DNA of 64,000 nt from CF-118 sp035689345 (GTDB lineage Bacteria > Chloroflexota > Dormibacteria > Dormibacterales > Dormibacteraceae), in assembly GCA_035689345.1 (NCBI GenBank), contig DASSLR010000012.1, positions 1 to 64,000 on the forward strand, read 5' to 3'. A program made the translations under genes and the position numbers. Below are positions 10,087-18,013 of the stretch, piece by piece. Numbering within the stretch: position 1 is the stretch's first letter; the number at the start of each line of letters is the position of its first letter. The notes beneath the pieces are model-generated. The model ran no database searches. It was not told the origin of the DNA and saw only the letters and a list, made by a program, of their open reading frames with translations.

Positions 10087-10401
10087 ATGGCACAGGAGAC
10101 GAAGGAGGCCTGGGACCGCTTTCAGGCCGACATGAACCACCTCGGCGCCGAGCTGAAGCGCCACTACCAGGACGCCACGCCCGACAGCGAGCGCACCGCC
10201 GAGATCAACCGGTCGTTGGAACAGCTGCGGGACGCGGCGGACAAGGTGTTCTGGTCGTTCGAGACCGCCTCGCGCGACCCGAAAGTGCGCTCACGCACGC
10301 GGGAGGCGGCGCGCTCGTTCGGATCGGCGCTGGCTCAGACCTTCCGCGAGGTCGGTGACGAGATCGAGAAAGCGCTGAAGACGCCGGCGGAGGTGAAGTA
10401 A
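10087..10401 (+). CDS. Small helical acidic/basic protein
   Basis: A 104-residue soluble protein of unrecognised function, predicted entirely alpha-helical. It has charged amphipathic stretches (WDRFQADMNHLGAELKRHY, then DEIEKALK near the end). A strong AAGGAGG lies a few bases before ATG 10087. It sits directly behind the SDR gene on the same strand and converges on the ArsR gene. The composition resembles small coiled-coil or membrane-associated stress proteins, but no family can be named. Confidence 0.75.
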   Translation: MAQETKEAWDRFQADMNHLGAELKRHYQDATPDSERTAEINRSLEQLRDAADKVFWSFETASRDPKVRSRTREAARSFGSALAQTFREVGDEIEKALKTPAEVK

Positions 10402-10410
10402 GCCGAGGTC

Positions 10411-10719
10411 TCAGACGCGGGCGGCGGCCAGGGCCCGCTTGCGCAGCGACTCGCACATGAGCTCGCAGACACGCGGCAGGTTGCGGTCGTCCACGCGGTA
10501 GTAGACCGTCGAGCCCTCGCGCCGGCGCGCGACCAGCCCGCCTCCGGCCAGCCGGGTCAGGTGGGCGGACGTGTTGAAGCGCGAGGCCCCGGCCGCGCTC
10601 GCGATCTCGTGCACAGGCAGCTCGCCGTGCTCCATCACGGTGTGCAGGATCCGCAGCCGCGTTGGATCGCTCAGCAGAGCGAAACGATGAGCAGCCTCTT
10701 CGATCTCCCAAGCCTTCAT
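10411..10719 (-). CDS. ArsR/SmtB-family repressor
   Basis: A 102-residue winged-helix repressor. The DPTRLRILHTV helix (residues 18-28), recognition helix ASRFNTSAHLTRL (45-57) and wing REGSTVYYRV (67-76) are standard ArsR features. The only cysteines are C85 and C89 in the last helix. A CxxxC pair there could sense thiol, persulfide or metal, which is inference. It is divergent from the sulfur-trafficking operon, and an inverted repeat (CAGTTA-N6-TAACTG) lies six bases before its own start. It therefore likely represses itself and the DsrE/TusA/SQR genes. Confidence 0.9.
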   Translation of the reverse strand: MKAWEIEEAAHRFALLSDPTRLRILHTVMEHGELPVHEIASAAGASRFNTSAHLTRLAGGGLVARRREGSTVYYRVDDRNLPRVCELMCESLRKRALAAARV

Positions 10720-10724
10720 GCCGT

Positions 10725-10742
10725 CAGTTAACTGCGTAACTG
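10725..10742. promoter_or_regulatory. Likely ArsR-type operator
   Basis: CAGTTA, six bases (ACTGCG), then TAACTG form a perfect inverted repeat directly upstream of the arsR-like start codon. The left arm also forms the 10-base palindrome CAGTTAACTG. Size and placement fit an autoregulatory ArsR operator covering both divergent promoters. Confidence 0.6.
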
Positions 10743-10778
10743 TTCAATCACATAGGGACACAAGGCCCGCCGGCAGCG

Positions 10779-10790
10779 GGACCAGGGGCC
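10779..10790. promoter_or_regulatory. DosR-like palindrome, 8/8 match
   Basis: GGACCAGGGGCC, flanked by G and C, fits GGGNC-N4-GNCCC completely. It ends 49 bases before the DsrE-like start at 10840, so the sulfur operon may be under both the ArsR operator and the dormancy-type site. Confidence 0.5.
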
Positions 10791-10839
10791 CTGTCGATCC
10801 TGCCTGAGCAGGCAGACACTCGATCCATCGGAGGTAGTG

Positions 10840-11253
10840 ATGGACGAGCAAGACAAACCGCTCTCCCTGGTCCTTTTCTCGGGGACCGACGACAAGCTGA
10901 ACGCCGCCGCGGTGCTGGCGGTGGGGGCCGCGGCCATGGGCCGGCCCGTCAACGTCTTCCTGCAGTACTACGCGCTCCGTGCATTTCGCGCGGGCAAGGT
11001 GCACGCGGACCACGCGCTTGCCTGGGAGGCGACCGACTCCCTGGCGCCGGTCATTCGCGCCCACCCCGGCCAGCACTGGAGCGAGCTGCTGAAGCAGGCC
11101 AAGGACGTCGGCGAGGTGAACATCCAGGCCTGCGCCCTTTCCATGGACATGTTCCACCTGCGCCCTTCCGACCTGGACCCGTTGGTGGACGGCGTCGAGG
11201 GCGTGGCCGCTTTCATGGCCTCGGCCGGCGACGGCCAGGTCGTCTTCATCTGA
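10840..11253 (+). CDS. DsrE-family sulfur-carrier-like protein
   Basis: A 137-residue DsrE/F-like protein, first gene of a sulfur-transfer operon. Members carry sulfur as a cysteine persulfide. Here the candidate is C98 in the NIQACALSMDMF motif, which parallels the CQMTMDML motif of the DsrE2 gene four genes downstream. The N-terminal Rossmann-like strand LVLFSGTDDKL fits the family. ATG 10840 is preferred over GTG 10837 because GGAGG is five bases upstream of the ATG. TusA follows after 17 bases. Confidence 0.87.
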   Translation: MDEQDKPLSLVLFSGTDDKLNAAAVLAVGAAAMGRPVNVFLQYYALRAFRAGKVHADHALAWEATDSLAPVIRAHPGQHWSELLKQAKDVGEVNIQACALSMDMFHLRPSDLDPLVDGVEGVAAFMASAGDGQVVFI

Positions 11254-11270
11254 TTTTCGTGGAGGCAGTG

Positions 11271-11513
11271 ATGAGCACAACAGTTCAGGTCGACAAGTCG
11301 ATCGACGCAAGAGGCATGGCGTGTCCGGGACCCCTGATGAACCTCATAGGCGCCATCCGCCAGGGGCAGGTGGGCCAGGTTTTCGAGGTCCTGTCCAGCG
11401 ATGCCGGCTCGAGGACTGACATTCCGGCGTGGGTCGCCAAGGCGAAGCACGAGCTGGTGGAGGTCCGCGAGGACGATGGTTTCGCGCGCTTCCTCGTGCG
11501 CAAGGCGAGGTGA
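11271..11513 (+). CDS. TusA-family sulfur carrier 1
   Basis: An 80-residue TusA/SirA-type protein. The active-site CPxP motif is CPGP with the persulfide cysteine at residue 18, in the usual DARGMACPGP context near the N-terminus. These proteins relay sulfane sulfur between rhodaneses, DsrE proteins and acceptors in the cytoplasm. ATG 11271 has GGAGG upstream; the GTG-rich region before it is the ribosome-binding site, not coding. Its TGA overlaps the ATG of the flavoprotein gene (TGATG). Confidence 0.92.
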   Translation: MSTTVQVDKSIDARGMACPGPLMNLIGAIRQGQVGQVFEVLSSDAGSRTDIPAWVAKAKHELVEVREDDGFARFLVRKAR

Positions 11514-12652
11514 TGGCGATGCGCAACGACATATTGATCCTGGGAGGTGGCGTGGGCGGCACCATCGTCGCCAACCTCGTGGCCAGAGAAGTTGGTCCCG
11601 AAGCCCGCGTCACTCTGGTCGACGCCACCGGCCTGCACACGTACCAGCCGGGCTTCCTCTACGTCGCGGTCGGCAAGGAGAAGCCGGAATCGCTGCGACG
11701 GCCTGAGGCCTCCCTCATCCGGGACGAGGTGAAGCTGGTCGTCGACACAGCGACGCTAATCGATACGAGAGAGCGCAAGGTGGTCCTGAAGACAGGTCGC
11801 ACTCTTCGTTACGACGAGCTGCTGATCGCCACCGGCAGCCGCACGGTCATCGACGAGGTGCCGGGCGGCCGCGGCGCGCACGACTTCTACACGATGGAAG
11901 GAGCGCAGCGCCTGCGCCAGGCGCTTGCCGAGTTCTCGGCCGGCACCATCGTTATCGGCGTGGCCGGAATCCCCTACAAGTGCCCGCCCGCTCCGGTCGA
12001 GTTCGCCTTCCTGCTGGACGACTACCTGCGCGCGCGGCACGTCCGCGAGCGCTGCCAGATCAAGCTGCTGTCGCCGCTGAACCGCGCATTCACCATCGAG
12101 ACCACCTCGAAGCTGGTGCAGCCGATCCTCGCCGAGCGCGGCATCGAGCTGACGGGCTTTTTCAACGTCGAATCCGTCGACCCGATCGCGAAGACGGTGA
12201 CGTCACTCGAAGGCGAGACCGTCGACTACGACCTGCTCGTCCTGGTGCCGCCTCACCGCGGGCAGAAGGTCATCGAGGATTCGAAGCTGGGCGACGAGCG
12301 TGGCTGGATCCCGGTCGATAAGAACACGCTGAAGCACACTGGTTTCGACAACGTCTGGGTCATCGGCGACGCCACCAACATCCCGATCTCGAAGAGCGGG
12401 TCGGTCGCCCACTACGAAGCGACGGTCGCGGCCGCCGAGATCGTCGCCGCCGTCAAGGGCGCGACGCCGCCGGCGCACGTCTACGACGGCAAGGTCATGT
12501 GCTTCCTGGAGACCGGCCACGGTCAGGCGACCACCATCCAGTTCGACTACGACCACCCGCCGGTGTCCCCTTCGCCAAGCCACTTCTGGCACTGGGCGAA
12601 GACCCTGTTCAACAAGAGCTACTGGCACACCGTCCCGCTGGGGCGGGTGTGA
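11513..12652 (+). CDS. Sulfide:quinone oxidoreductase-like flavoprotein
   Basis: A 379-residue FAD protein of the SQR/FCSD group, expected to oxidise sulfide or a persulfide at the membrane face and pass electrons to quinone. The FAD-binding GGGVGG is at residues 11-16, and GFDNVWVIGDAT closes the second dinucleotide motif. Two SQR-type cysteines are visible: C157 in YKCPPAPVE and C330 in KVMCFLETG. The third cysteine that forms the trisulfide in classical SQRs is not seen at the expected site near residue 125. The C-terminus has the aromatic FWHWAKTLFNKSYW stretch typical of membrane-attached SQRs. It is flanked on both sides by TusA genes, so product sulfur probably goes to TusA. Confidence 0.9.
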   Translation: MAMRNDILILGGGVGGTIVANLVAREVGPEARVTLVDATGLHTYQPGFLYVAVGKEKPESLRRPEASLIRDEVKLVVDTATLIDTRERKVVLKTGRTLRYDELLIATGSRTVIDEVPGGRGAHDFYTMEGAQRLRQALAEFSAGTIVIGVAGIPYKCPPAPVEFAFLLDDYLRARHVRERCQIKLLSPLNRAFTIETTSKLVQPILAERGIELTGFFNVESVDPIAKTVTSLEGETVDYDLLVLVPPHRGQKVIEDSKLGDERGWIPVDKNTLKHTGFDNVWVIGDATNIPISKSGSVAHYEATVAAAEIVAAVKGATPPAHVYDGKVMCFLETGHGQATTIQFDYDHPPVSPSPSHFWHWAKTLFNKSYWHTVPLGRV

Positions 12653-12666
12653 AGGAGAGGAGAAAC

Positions 12667-12903
12667 ATGAGCATCACCATCGCCAGGAGCCTCGACCTGA
12701 AGGGGCTCTCCTGCCCGCTTCCGATCATCAAGACCGCCAAGGCGATGAAGGAGCTGGCGCCCGGCCAGCTGCTGGAGGCGTTCGCCACCGACCCCGGCTC
12801 CGTGCCCGACTTCAAGGCGTGGGCTCAGACCACGGGCAACCCGCTGGTCGAGTCCGACACGGTGGACGGGGTCTTCCACTTCGTGCTGAAGAAGAAGGAG
12901 TAG
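12667..12903 (+). CDS. TusA-family sulfur carrier 2
   Basis: A 78-residue TusA-type protein with the canonical CPLP motif, active cysteine at residue 16 (LKGLSCPLP). It differs from the upstream TusA (CPGP), so the operon encodes two distinct carriers. A GGAGAGGAG ribosome-binding site precedes ATG 12667; the upstream in-frame stretch overlaps the flavoprotein gene and is not protein-like. The DsrE2 gene starts five bases after its stop. Confidence 0.92.
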   Translation: MSITIARSLDLKGLSCPLPIIKTAKAMKELAPGQLLEAFATDPGSVPDFKAWAQTTGNPLVESDTVDGVFHFVLKKKE

Positions 12904-12908
12904 GCGTC

Positions 12909-13439
12909 ATGGGCGTCGCATTGATGGAGAAGCCGTCGGAGAAGGTGGAAGACACGAAGCCCGAAGTGGCCGACAGGCTGGTCATCTTCGCCTGGAGCGG
13001 AGAGCTCGACAAGCTCTGGCCGACCCTGATCCTCGCGACCACGGGCGCCGCGATGGGGAAGGAGACGACCGTCTTCTTCACCTTCTGGGGTCTGTTCCCG
13101 CTCGTCAAGAACCAGGTCCGCATCACAGGCGAGAACTGGATGCAGAAGATGCTGTCGATGATGAATCGCGGAGGTGACGAGCACCTGAAGCTGTCGAAGA
13201 TGAACTTCGCCGGCGCCGGCCCCGCGATGATGAAGCACCTCGCGCAGGAGCACCACGTCGCGAGCCCGCACGAGCTGATGGACATGGCGAAGGAGATGGG
13301 CGTGCACCTGATCCCCTGCCAGATGACGATGGACATGCTGGGACTCAAGCCGGAGGACCTGATCGACGGCCTGGAGCCGCCGGCCGGGGCCACCAGGGCT
13401 CTCGCCGACGCGCAGGGCGCGATCACGCTGTTCATCTGA
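12909..13439 (+). CDS. DsrE2/DsrE-F-like protein
   Basis: A 176-residue DsrE2-type sulfur-transfer protein. The N-terminal strand RLVIFAWSGELDKLW, the TTGAAMGKETTVFFTFWGL segment (hydrophobic, residues 44-62) and the persulfide cysteine C137 (HLIPCQMTMDML) are family features. DsrE2 proteins often associate with membranes and accompany TusA and rhodanese genes. ATG 12909 is chosen because the frame upstream overlaps the TusA gene. It ends TGATG, sharing bases with the OsmC start. Confidence 0.9.
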   Translation: MGVALMEKPSEKVEDTKPEVADRLVIFAWSGELDKLWPTLILATTGAAMGKETTVFFTFWGLFPLVKNQVRITGENWMQKMLSMMNRGGDEHLKLSKMNFAGAGPAMMKHLAQEHHVASPHELMDMAKEMGVHLIPCQMTMDMLGLKPEDLIDGLEPPAGATRALADAQGAITLFI

Positions 13440-13843
13440 TGGTCACCGTCAGCTACGAGGACGGCGACAGGCTGCGGGTATCGATTCGCGGACACGAAGT
13501 CTTCACCGACCAGCCGCAAGAGGATGGGGGCGGCGACACCGCCCCCACCCCGACCGAGCTGTTCATCGCCGGCCTTGGGGCGTGCGTCGGCCTGTACGCC
13601 GAGCGGTTCCTGCGTCGCAACCAGCTGCCGGCGGCGGGTCTGCAGGTGACCTGCTCGTACACCTGGGCCGAGGGCCCACACCGGGTCGGAGAGATCACGC
13701 TTGACGTGGAGGCGCCCGGCCTGCCTCCCGAGAAGCGAGCTGCGTTCGAGCGGGTGATCGAGCGCTGCGCCGTGCACAACACCCTGGAGCACCCGCCGGC
13801 GATCGCGCTCCGCGTGAGCGGAGCGCAGACCGCCGCCGCCTGA
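13439..13843 (+). CDS. OsmC-family peroxidase/thiol protein 1
   Basis: A 134-residue OsmC/Ohr-family protein. The two redox cysteines are visible in GLGACVGLYAERFL and ERCAVHNTL, the standard spacing for thiol-dependent peroxide reduction. ATG 13439 overlaps the preceding stop, making it the last gene of the sulfur operon. A role in handling hydroperoxides or sulfur-compound stress is inferred from this position. It converges, one base apart, with the CBS gene. Confidence 0.92.
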   Translation: MVTVSYEDGDRLRVSIRGHEVFTDQPQEDGGGDTAPTPTELFIAGLGACVGLYAERFLRRNQLPAAGLQVTCSYTWAEGPHRVGEITLDVEAPGLPPEKRAAFERVIERCAVHNTLEHPPAIALRVSGAQTAAA

Positions 13844-13844
13844 A

Positions 13845-14222
13845 TCAGGTCCGGGCCGCCGCGCCCGCGGAGAGCAGGTCTCCGCGCGAGACCACGCCTA
13901 CCGGCGACCCACCCCGGATCACCAGCAGGTACCCGATCCCGTTCTCGACCATGCGCCGCGCTGCGAGCGCGGCGTCGTCCTCGGGTTGCACGCTGACCGG
14001 GTCCTCCGTCATGTAGTCCTCGACCGCGGTGCTGGCGAGGTTCGCATCTTCGGCGATCGCGGTGATCACGTCCGCCTCGCTGATGACACCCGCCAGCTCG
14101 CCGTTGTCGAGCACGACGAGAGCACCGACATGGCTCCGGGCCATCGTTTCCGCGGCCTCCTGCAGCGTGTCAGTTGCCTCGGCCGTCACGATATCGGTGC
14201 TGCAAAAGCTGCTTACGTTCAC
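13845..14222 (-). CDS. Tandem CBS-domain protein
   Basis: A 125-residue protein made of two CBS motifs (residues about 9-55 and 70-120). CBS pairs form a Bateman module that usually binds adenosine nucleotides. Signature strands are GALVVLDNGELAGVISEADV and GYLLVIRGGSPVGVVSRGDL. There is no attached enzyme or channel domain, as in the dormancy protein Hrp1 of M. tuberculosis. It is the last gene of a four-gene operon led by a WS/DGAT; its ATG overlaps the upstream TGA by four bases. Confidence 0.92.
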   Translation of the reverse strand: MNVSSFCSTDIVTAEATDTLQEAAETMARSHVGALVVLDNGELAGVISEADVITAIAEDANLASTAVEDYMTEDPVSVQPEDDAALAARRMVENGIGYLLVIRGGSPVGVVSRGDLLSAGAAART

Positions 14223-14818
14223 GCTGGGCCTCCATCACCGGGCGTGCGCGGCGCCGGTGGCAGCGCGTGCACCGAGCGGTTGGACGCCATGCGCAGGATG
14301 AGGAGCAGCACGCCGCTGCCGATCAGGATCAGGGCGATCAAGAGGTCGCCCACCGACCCGATCTCGAAACCGTCGACGTGCAGGATGCCCTCGAAGAACG
14401 CGCCGAAGACCAGGAAGAGCGCGATGCCCGTGCCGGCCATACCGGTGCCGGTGCGCACCTGGTCCGGCCGGTCACTCCGCATGCCCAGCAGGGCGGTGCC
14501 GACTCCTATCGAGAACGGGAACACGAGCGCCCAGGCGTAGCTCCAGGAGGCCCACAGATCAAACGTGTTCTGCACGGCCAGGATCAGGCCGACCACCGTC
14601 GCGATCGAGCCTGGGACGACGAATCCGGACGCCGACGTGGTCATCCCGATCAGCAGGAAGGCCAGGCCAAACATGACGATGAACAGCGGCCAGCCGTACT
14701 GGCCAATGTCGAACGGAAGAAGCCGCGCGACGAGGAAGACCAGGCCGGCCGCGATCAGGAGCAGGCCCAGGCCCGCTCCGCCGCCGACTGTCGATTGACG
14801 ATGCATCTGGTTCTGCAT
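14219..14818 (-). CDS. Multi-span membrane protein (LiaF/DUF5668-like region)
   Basis: A 199-residue membrane protein with about six hydrophobic segments (near residues 16-34, 40-60, 65-85, 92-110, 128-146 and 155-178). The repeated GLGLLLIAAGLVFLVARLLP and WPLFIVMFGLAFLLIG pattern resembles the LiaI/LiaF-type and DUF5668 transmembrane regions of envelope-stress proteins. No catalytic motif is seen. It lies between the cupin and CBS genes and overlaps the CBS start by four bases. Confidence 0.8.
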   Translation of the reverse strand: MQNQMHRQSTVGGGAGLGLLLIAAGLVFLVARLLPFDIGQYGWPLFIVMFGLAFLLIGMTTSASGFVVPGSIATVVGLILAVQNTFDLWASWSYAWALVFPFSIGVGTALLGMRSDRPDQVRTGTGMAGTGIALFLVFGAFFEGILHVDGFEIGSVGDLLIALILIGSGVLLLILRMASNRSVHALPPAPRTPGDGGPA

Positions 14819-14831
14819 TGCGATTGCCTCC

Positions 14832-15233
14832 TCAAGCTCCGAATGTCGCCGCGAGAGGCTTCGCCTCGGCGGCTTCGGCGTCCGCCTTGGTCGGGTGGAT
14901 CGTGCCGTCGGCGTGCTGAGGCGGCGCGTAAACGGTGAACAGCTTCATGGCTTCCTTGTCCTCGGAGTTGACGACGTTGTGCCTGACGCCGGCGGGCACG
15001 AAAACTACGTCGCCCTTCTCGAACTCCTTCTTGTCCCCGTCGAGCTCGACCATGCCCTCGCCGTCGACGACGTAGATGATCTGATCCACGGAGTGGACCT
15101 CCGCACCGATGTCCTCCCCCGGCTCGAGCGACATGAGCACGAGCTGGCTGCTCTTGCCTGTGAAGAGCACCCGGCGGAAGAAGTCGTTCTCCTTGGCCGC
15201 CTTCTTGATGTCTCCGACAAAACCCTTGGTCAT
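14832..15233 (-). CDS. Small single-domain cupin
   Basis: A 133-residue cupin. Conserved barrel motifs are GEDIGAEVHSVDQIIYVVDG, containing the metal-type E-H-Q-x5 positions, and GDVVFVPAGVRHNVVN with a C-terminal His. The reaction is unknown; similar small cupins are isomerases, oxygenases or binding proteins. ATG 15233 has AGGAGG about eight bases upstream. It is the second gene of the WS/DGAT-cupin-membrane protein-CBS operon, with 13-base gaps on both sides. Confidence 0.88.
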   Translation of the reverse strand: MTKGFVGDIKKAAKENDFFRRVLFTGKSSQLVLMSLEPGEDIGAEVHSVDQIIYVVDGEGMVELDGDKKEFEKGDVVFVPAGVRHNVVNSEDKEAMKLFTVYAPPQHADGTIHPTKADAEAAEAKPLAATFGA

Positions 15234-15246
15234 CGAAATACCTCCT

Positions 15247-16575
15247 TCAAAACTCCGCCGCCAGCGCTGCGAACGCGCGGCTGACGGCCTGTGTGATCTG
15301 GCGGGGCTGGGCGACGAGATGAAGGTCGGCAACGACCCCGACCGTGACGTCGCCCGCGTAGCTGTAGATGCTCACGCCGAGGCCGAGGCCTCCCGATTCG
15401 GGCTCCCAGAAGGTCATCTGCCGGAGCGGCACGCCGGCGACGTACACACGCTCCTTCGGCCCGACCACGTTGGTCAGGACCAGTGACGCCTTGGCCGCGT
15501 AAAAGCCCGACACGAGGCGCTCGACGCCGGCCGGCAGGACGCCGAGGCCCTGCACCAGCAGCCAGCCGACCGCCGGCTCGCGCGAAGCCTTGATCCGGTC
15601 CATCTCTGTCTTGACGCGCATCAGCCGCTCGCGCGCACCGGTCACCCCGACCGGGAGCTCCAGGTAGACGAGGCTGAAGCGGTTGCCGGTCATCGTCGTG
15701 TCTTCGGGCGGACGCAGGTTCACCGGCACCATCGCCCGGATCCGCAGACCGCGCGTGTCCACGTGTGCGCTCCTGAGGTAATCGCCGAGGCCCCCGGCGA
15801 TCGCGCTCACCACCACGTCGTTCACGGTGGTCGCGGAAGCGCTCGCCACCCTCTTGATCTGCCGGAGCGGGATCGGCGGCGTCCACGCCACCGCCTTCAG
15901 CAGGCCGAGCTCGCCGCGCAGCGGCGTCGGCCGGTCGGGGTCGAGCAGCGTCAATCGGGCGAGCGTCTCGGCCGTGCCCAGCGCCTCACGAGTCAACGTA
16001 GCGGGCGGTGGCAGCGAGTCGAGCACGCGGGTGAAGGCGCTTCTGCCGTCGTGCGCGGAACCGCCAGGCCTCCCCGGGCGCGCCCGCCGCTTCCAACCTT
16101 CGGCGGTCTCATCGGTGAGCGACAGGAGCATGCGGACCATGGCCTGGCCGTCGCCGAGCGAATGGTGAAAGCGTGAGACGAGCGCGCCGCGCTCTTCAGG
16201 GCCCTCGACCGCGTACACCTGCCAGAGCGGGCGGCCGATGTCCAGCGGCTGGCCCACCAGGTCGCCGATGAAGGCCGCCAGCTCGTCCATGCCGGCGGCT
16301 CCCGGCAGTCCCACGCTGTGGACGTGCGCATCGAGGTCGAAGTCGCGAGCCGCTTCCCACCTGGGCGGCACCCCGGGCACGGACGACTCGCTGACGACCT
16401 GCGTCAGCCGCGGGTGTTGCGAGATCCGGCGCGCGAGCATCGACTTGAATCGCCTGAGGTCCAGCGGGGAGTCCAGCAGACCGAGGGAGGTCACCACGAA
16501 GTGATTCGTCGGAGACTCGGCGTGCAGCCACGCGCTGTCGGCCCGCGATAACGACTCACTCGTAGCAATCGCCAT
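15247..16575 (-). CDS. Wax ester synthase/diacylglycerol acyltransferase 2
   Basis: A 442-residue WS/DGAT with catalytic HHSLGDG at residues 137-143. The C-terminal VLTNVVGPKERVYVAG segment matches the family's NVPGP motif with NVVGP. It begins at ATG 16575 and leads an operon continuing into cupin, membrane and CBS genes. It is divergent from the third WS/DGAT across 111 bases that hold a 7/8 dormancy-type palindrome. Pairing storage-lipid synthesis with a CBS energy sensor suggests starvation control, which is inference. Confidence 0.93.
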   Translation of the reverse strand: MAIATSESLSRADSAWLHAESPTNHFVVTSLGLLDSPLDLRRFKSMLARRISQHPRLTQVVSESSVPGVPPRWEAARDFDLDAHVHSVGLPGAAGMDELAAFIGDLVGQPLDIGRPLWQVYAVEGPEERGALVSRFHHSLGDGQAMVRMLLSLTDETAEGWKRRARPGRPGGSAHDGRSAFTRVLDSLPPPATLTREALGTAETLARLTLLDPDRPTPLRGELGLLKAVAWTPPIPLRQIKRVASASATTVNDVVVSAIAGGLGDYLRSAHVDTRGLRIRAMVPVNLRPPEDTTMTGNRFSLVYLELPVGVTGARERLMRVKTEMDRIKASREPAVGWLLVQGLGVLPAGVERLVSGFYAAKASLVLTNVVGPKERVYVAGVPLRQMTFWEPESGGLGLGVSIYSYAGDVTVGVVADLHLVAQPRQITQAVSRAFAALAAEF

Positions 16576-16614
16576 TTCGATCCAACACTGCGGCCGCGAC
16601 CGCGGCGCCGACAG

Positions 16615-16626
16615 GGCCTTCCGGCA
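16615..16626. promoter_or_regulatory. DosR-like palindrome, 7/8 match
   Basis: GGCCTTCCGGCA lies between the two divergent WS/DGAT genes, 60 bases before the plus-strand start and 39 before the minus-strand start. On the minus strand a CAGTGT hexamer (16590-16585) begins 25 positions beyond the site, the spacing seen at other sites. Confidence 0.4.
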
Positions 16627-16686
16627 CGTTGCCCGCAGGTCTGTGGGTTCTGCCCCGGACCACTGAGCCGCGCCTACCCTCGTGGC

Positions 16687-18000
16687 GTGGTCGTGCGAAG
16701 CCGGTTGACGTCACTCGAGACCGCGTTCCTCGCCATGGAGCAGCCCGGTCTCCCCATGAACGTCTCGGCTGTGCTGGTCCTCGAGCCGGGGCCGCGCCTG
16801 ACGCTCGAGAAGCTGCGGCAGGCGATCTCTCCACGACTGCGCAGGCTCCCGAGGTTCCATCAGAAGTTGGCGGGCGGACCCTGGACCCTGAACCGGCCGC
16901 ACTGGGAGCCGGTGCCGCGAATCAACCTCGCTCGCCACCTCTTCCGCCACACGCTTCCGGCGCCCGGGAGCCGTGCCCAGCTCGACGCGATGTGCGCACA
17001 GATCCAGGAGCAGGCCCTTTCCCGAGAGAAGCCCCTCTGGGAGATCCACCTGATCGACGGGCAGCGCGACGGTCAATGCATCGTCGTCAAGATGCATCAC
17101 GCCATCACGGACGGCATCGCAGGCGTGGCCATCGCGCAGCGGCTGTTCGACGGCGAGGCAGGCAGACGGGCGGAAGCCGACCGGCAGCTCCCCGGGTTCG
17201 CGGATTCGATGAGGCCTTCGCTGCTCACGGCCGCGCAGACGATGCTCGGCATCGCGGCCACCGCCGCGAGCGGGCCGATCGCTCTCGCCGGGCCGTTCAA
17301 CGGCCACGTGGGTCCGCGCCGCTCGTTTGCCACCACGACCATCCCGCTCGACCTGATCCGCCTCGCCAAGCAGCGCGACGGAGGCACCGTGGACGACGTC
17401 TTCGTGGCGATCGTGGCCTCCGGGCTCCGCGACTACCTGGCCGGCGTGGCCTATCCCGGCGTCCCGCATGCACTCCGCGCCATGCTGCCGGTCTCGACCC
17501 GCACAGCCGGCGGCGACGGCCTTGGCAACCACGTGACCGCCGTCTTCCTCGACCTGCCCATGATGCCCCTCGAGTTCGGGGCCCTCGTGCGCGCGATCGC
17601 CACGTCGAAGTCCGACCTGCGCGCGGCCCATGCCGCGACCGGGGCCATCGCTGCGGTCAGGGCAGCCGGCCTGCTGCCGAATCCTCTGCACAGCGCGGTC
17701 GTGCACATTGCCAGCGCGACGCGATGCTGCAACCTCGTGCTGTCCGACGTGCCTGCGCCCGGCATGTCGCTTTCGCTGCTGGGACGCAGGGTCTCCGTCA
17801 GCTATCCGGTCATGCCGCTGGGAGCGTCCATCGGCCTCTCGATCGCCGCCCTGGGCAGCGACGGCCAGCTGGGAGTGGGGATCACCGCGGACCCCGAGAT
17901 CGTGCCCGACGTCCATCGCATCGCGGTTGCGATCCACCATGTGGTCGTGGACCTTGACCACGCATTGAGGCATCGCGCGCATGCGCCTCGCGCCGCGTGA
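16687..18000 (+). CDS. Wax ester synthase/diacylglycerol acyltransferase 3
   Basis: A 437-residue WS/DGAT with catalytic HHAITDG at residues 137-143. The opening LTSLETAFLAME block and C-terminal NLVLSDVPAPGMSLSLLG segment fit the family, the latter a variant of NVPGP. GTG 16687 is the likely start; no ATG is near. The lipoprotein gene follows after 13 bases on the same strand. Three divergent copies may differ in substrate (alcohol against diacylglycerol), which cannot be read from sequence. Confidence 0.93.
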   Translation: MVVRSRLTSLETAFLAMEQPGLPMNVSAVLVLEPGPRLTLEKLRQAISPRLRRLPRFHQKLAGGPWTLNRPHWEPVPRINLARHLFRHTLPAPGSRAQLDAMCAQIQEQALSREKPLWEIHLIDGQRDGQCIVVKMHHAITDGIAGVAIAQRLFDGEAGRRAEADRQLPGFADSMRPSLLTAAQTMLGIAATAASGPIALAGPFNGHVGPRRSFATTTIPLDLIRLAKQRDGGTVDDVFVAIVASGLRDYLAGVAYPGVPHALRAMLPVSTRTAGGDGLGNHVTAVFLDLPMMPLEFGALVRAIATSKSDLRAAHAATGAIAAVRAAGLLPNPLHSAVVHIASATRCCNLVLSDVPAPGMSLSLLGRRVSVSYPVMPLGASIGLSIAALGSDGQLGVGITADPEIVPDVHRIAVAIHHVVVDLDHALRHRAHAPRAA

Positions 18001-18013
18001 GATGTAGAAGATC

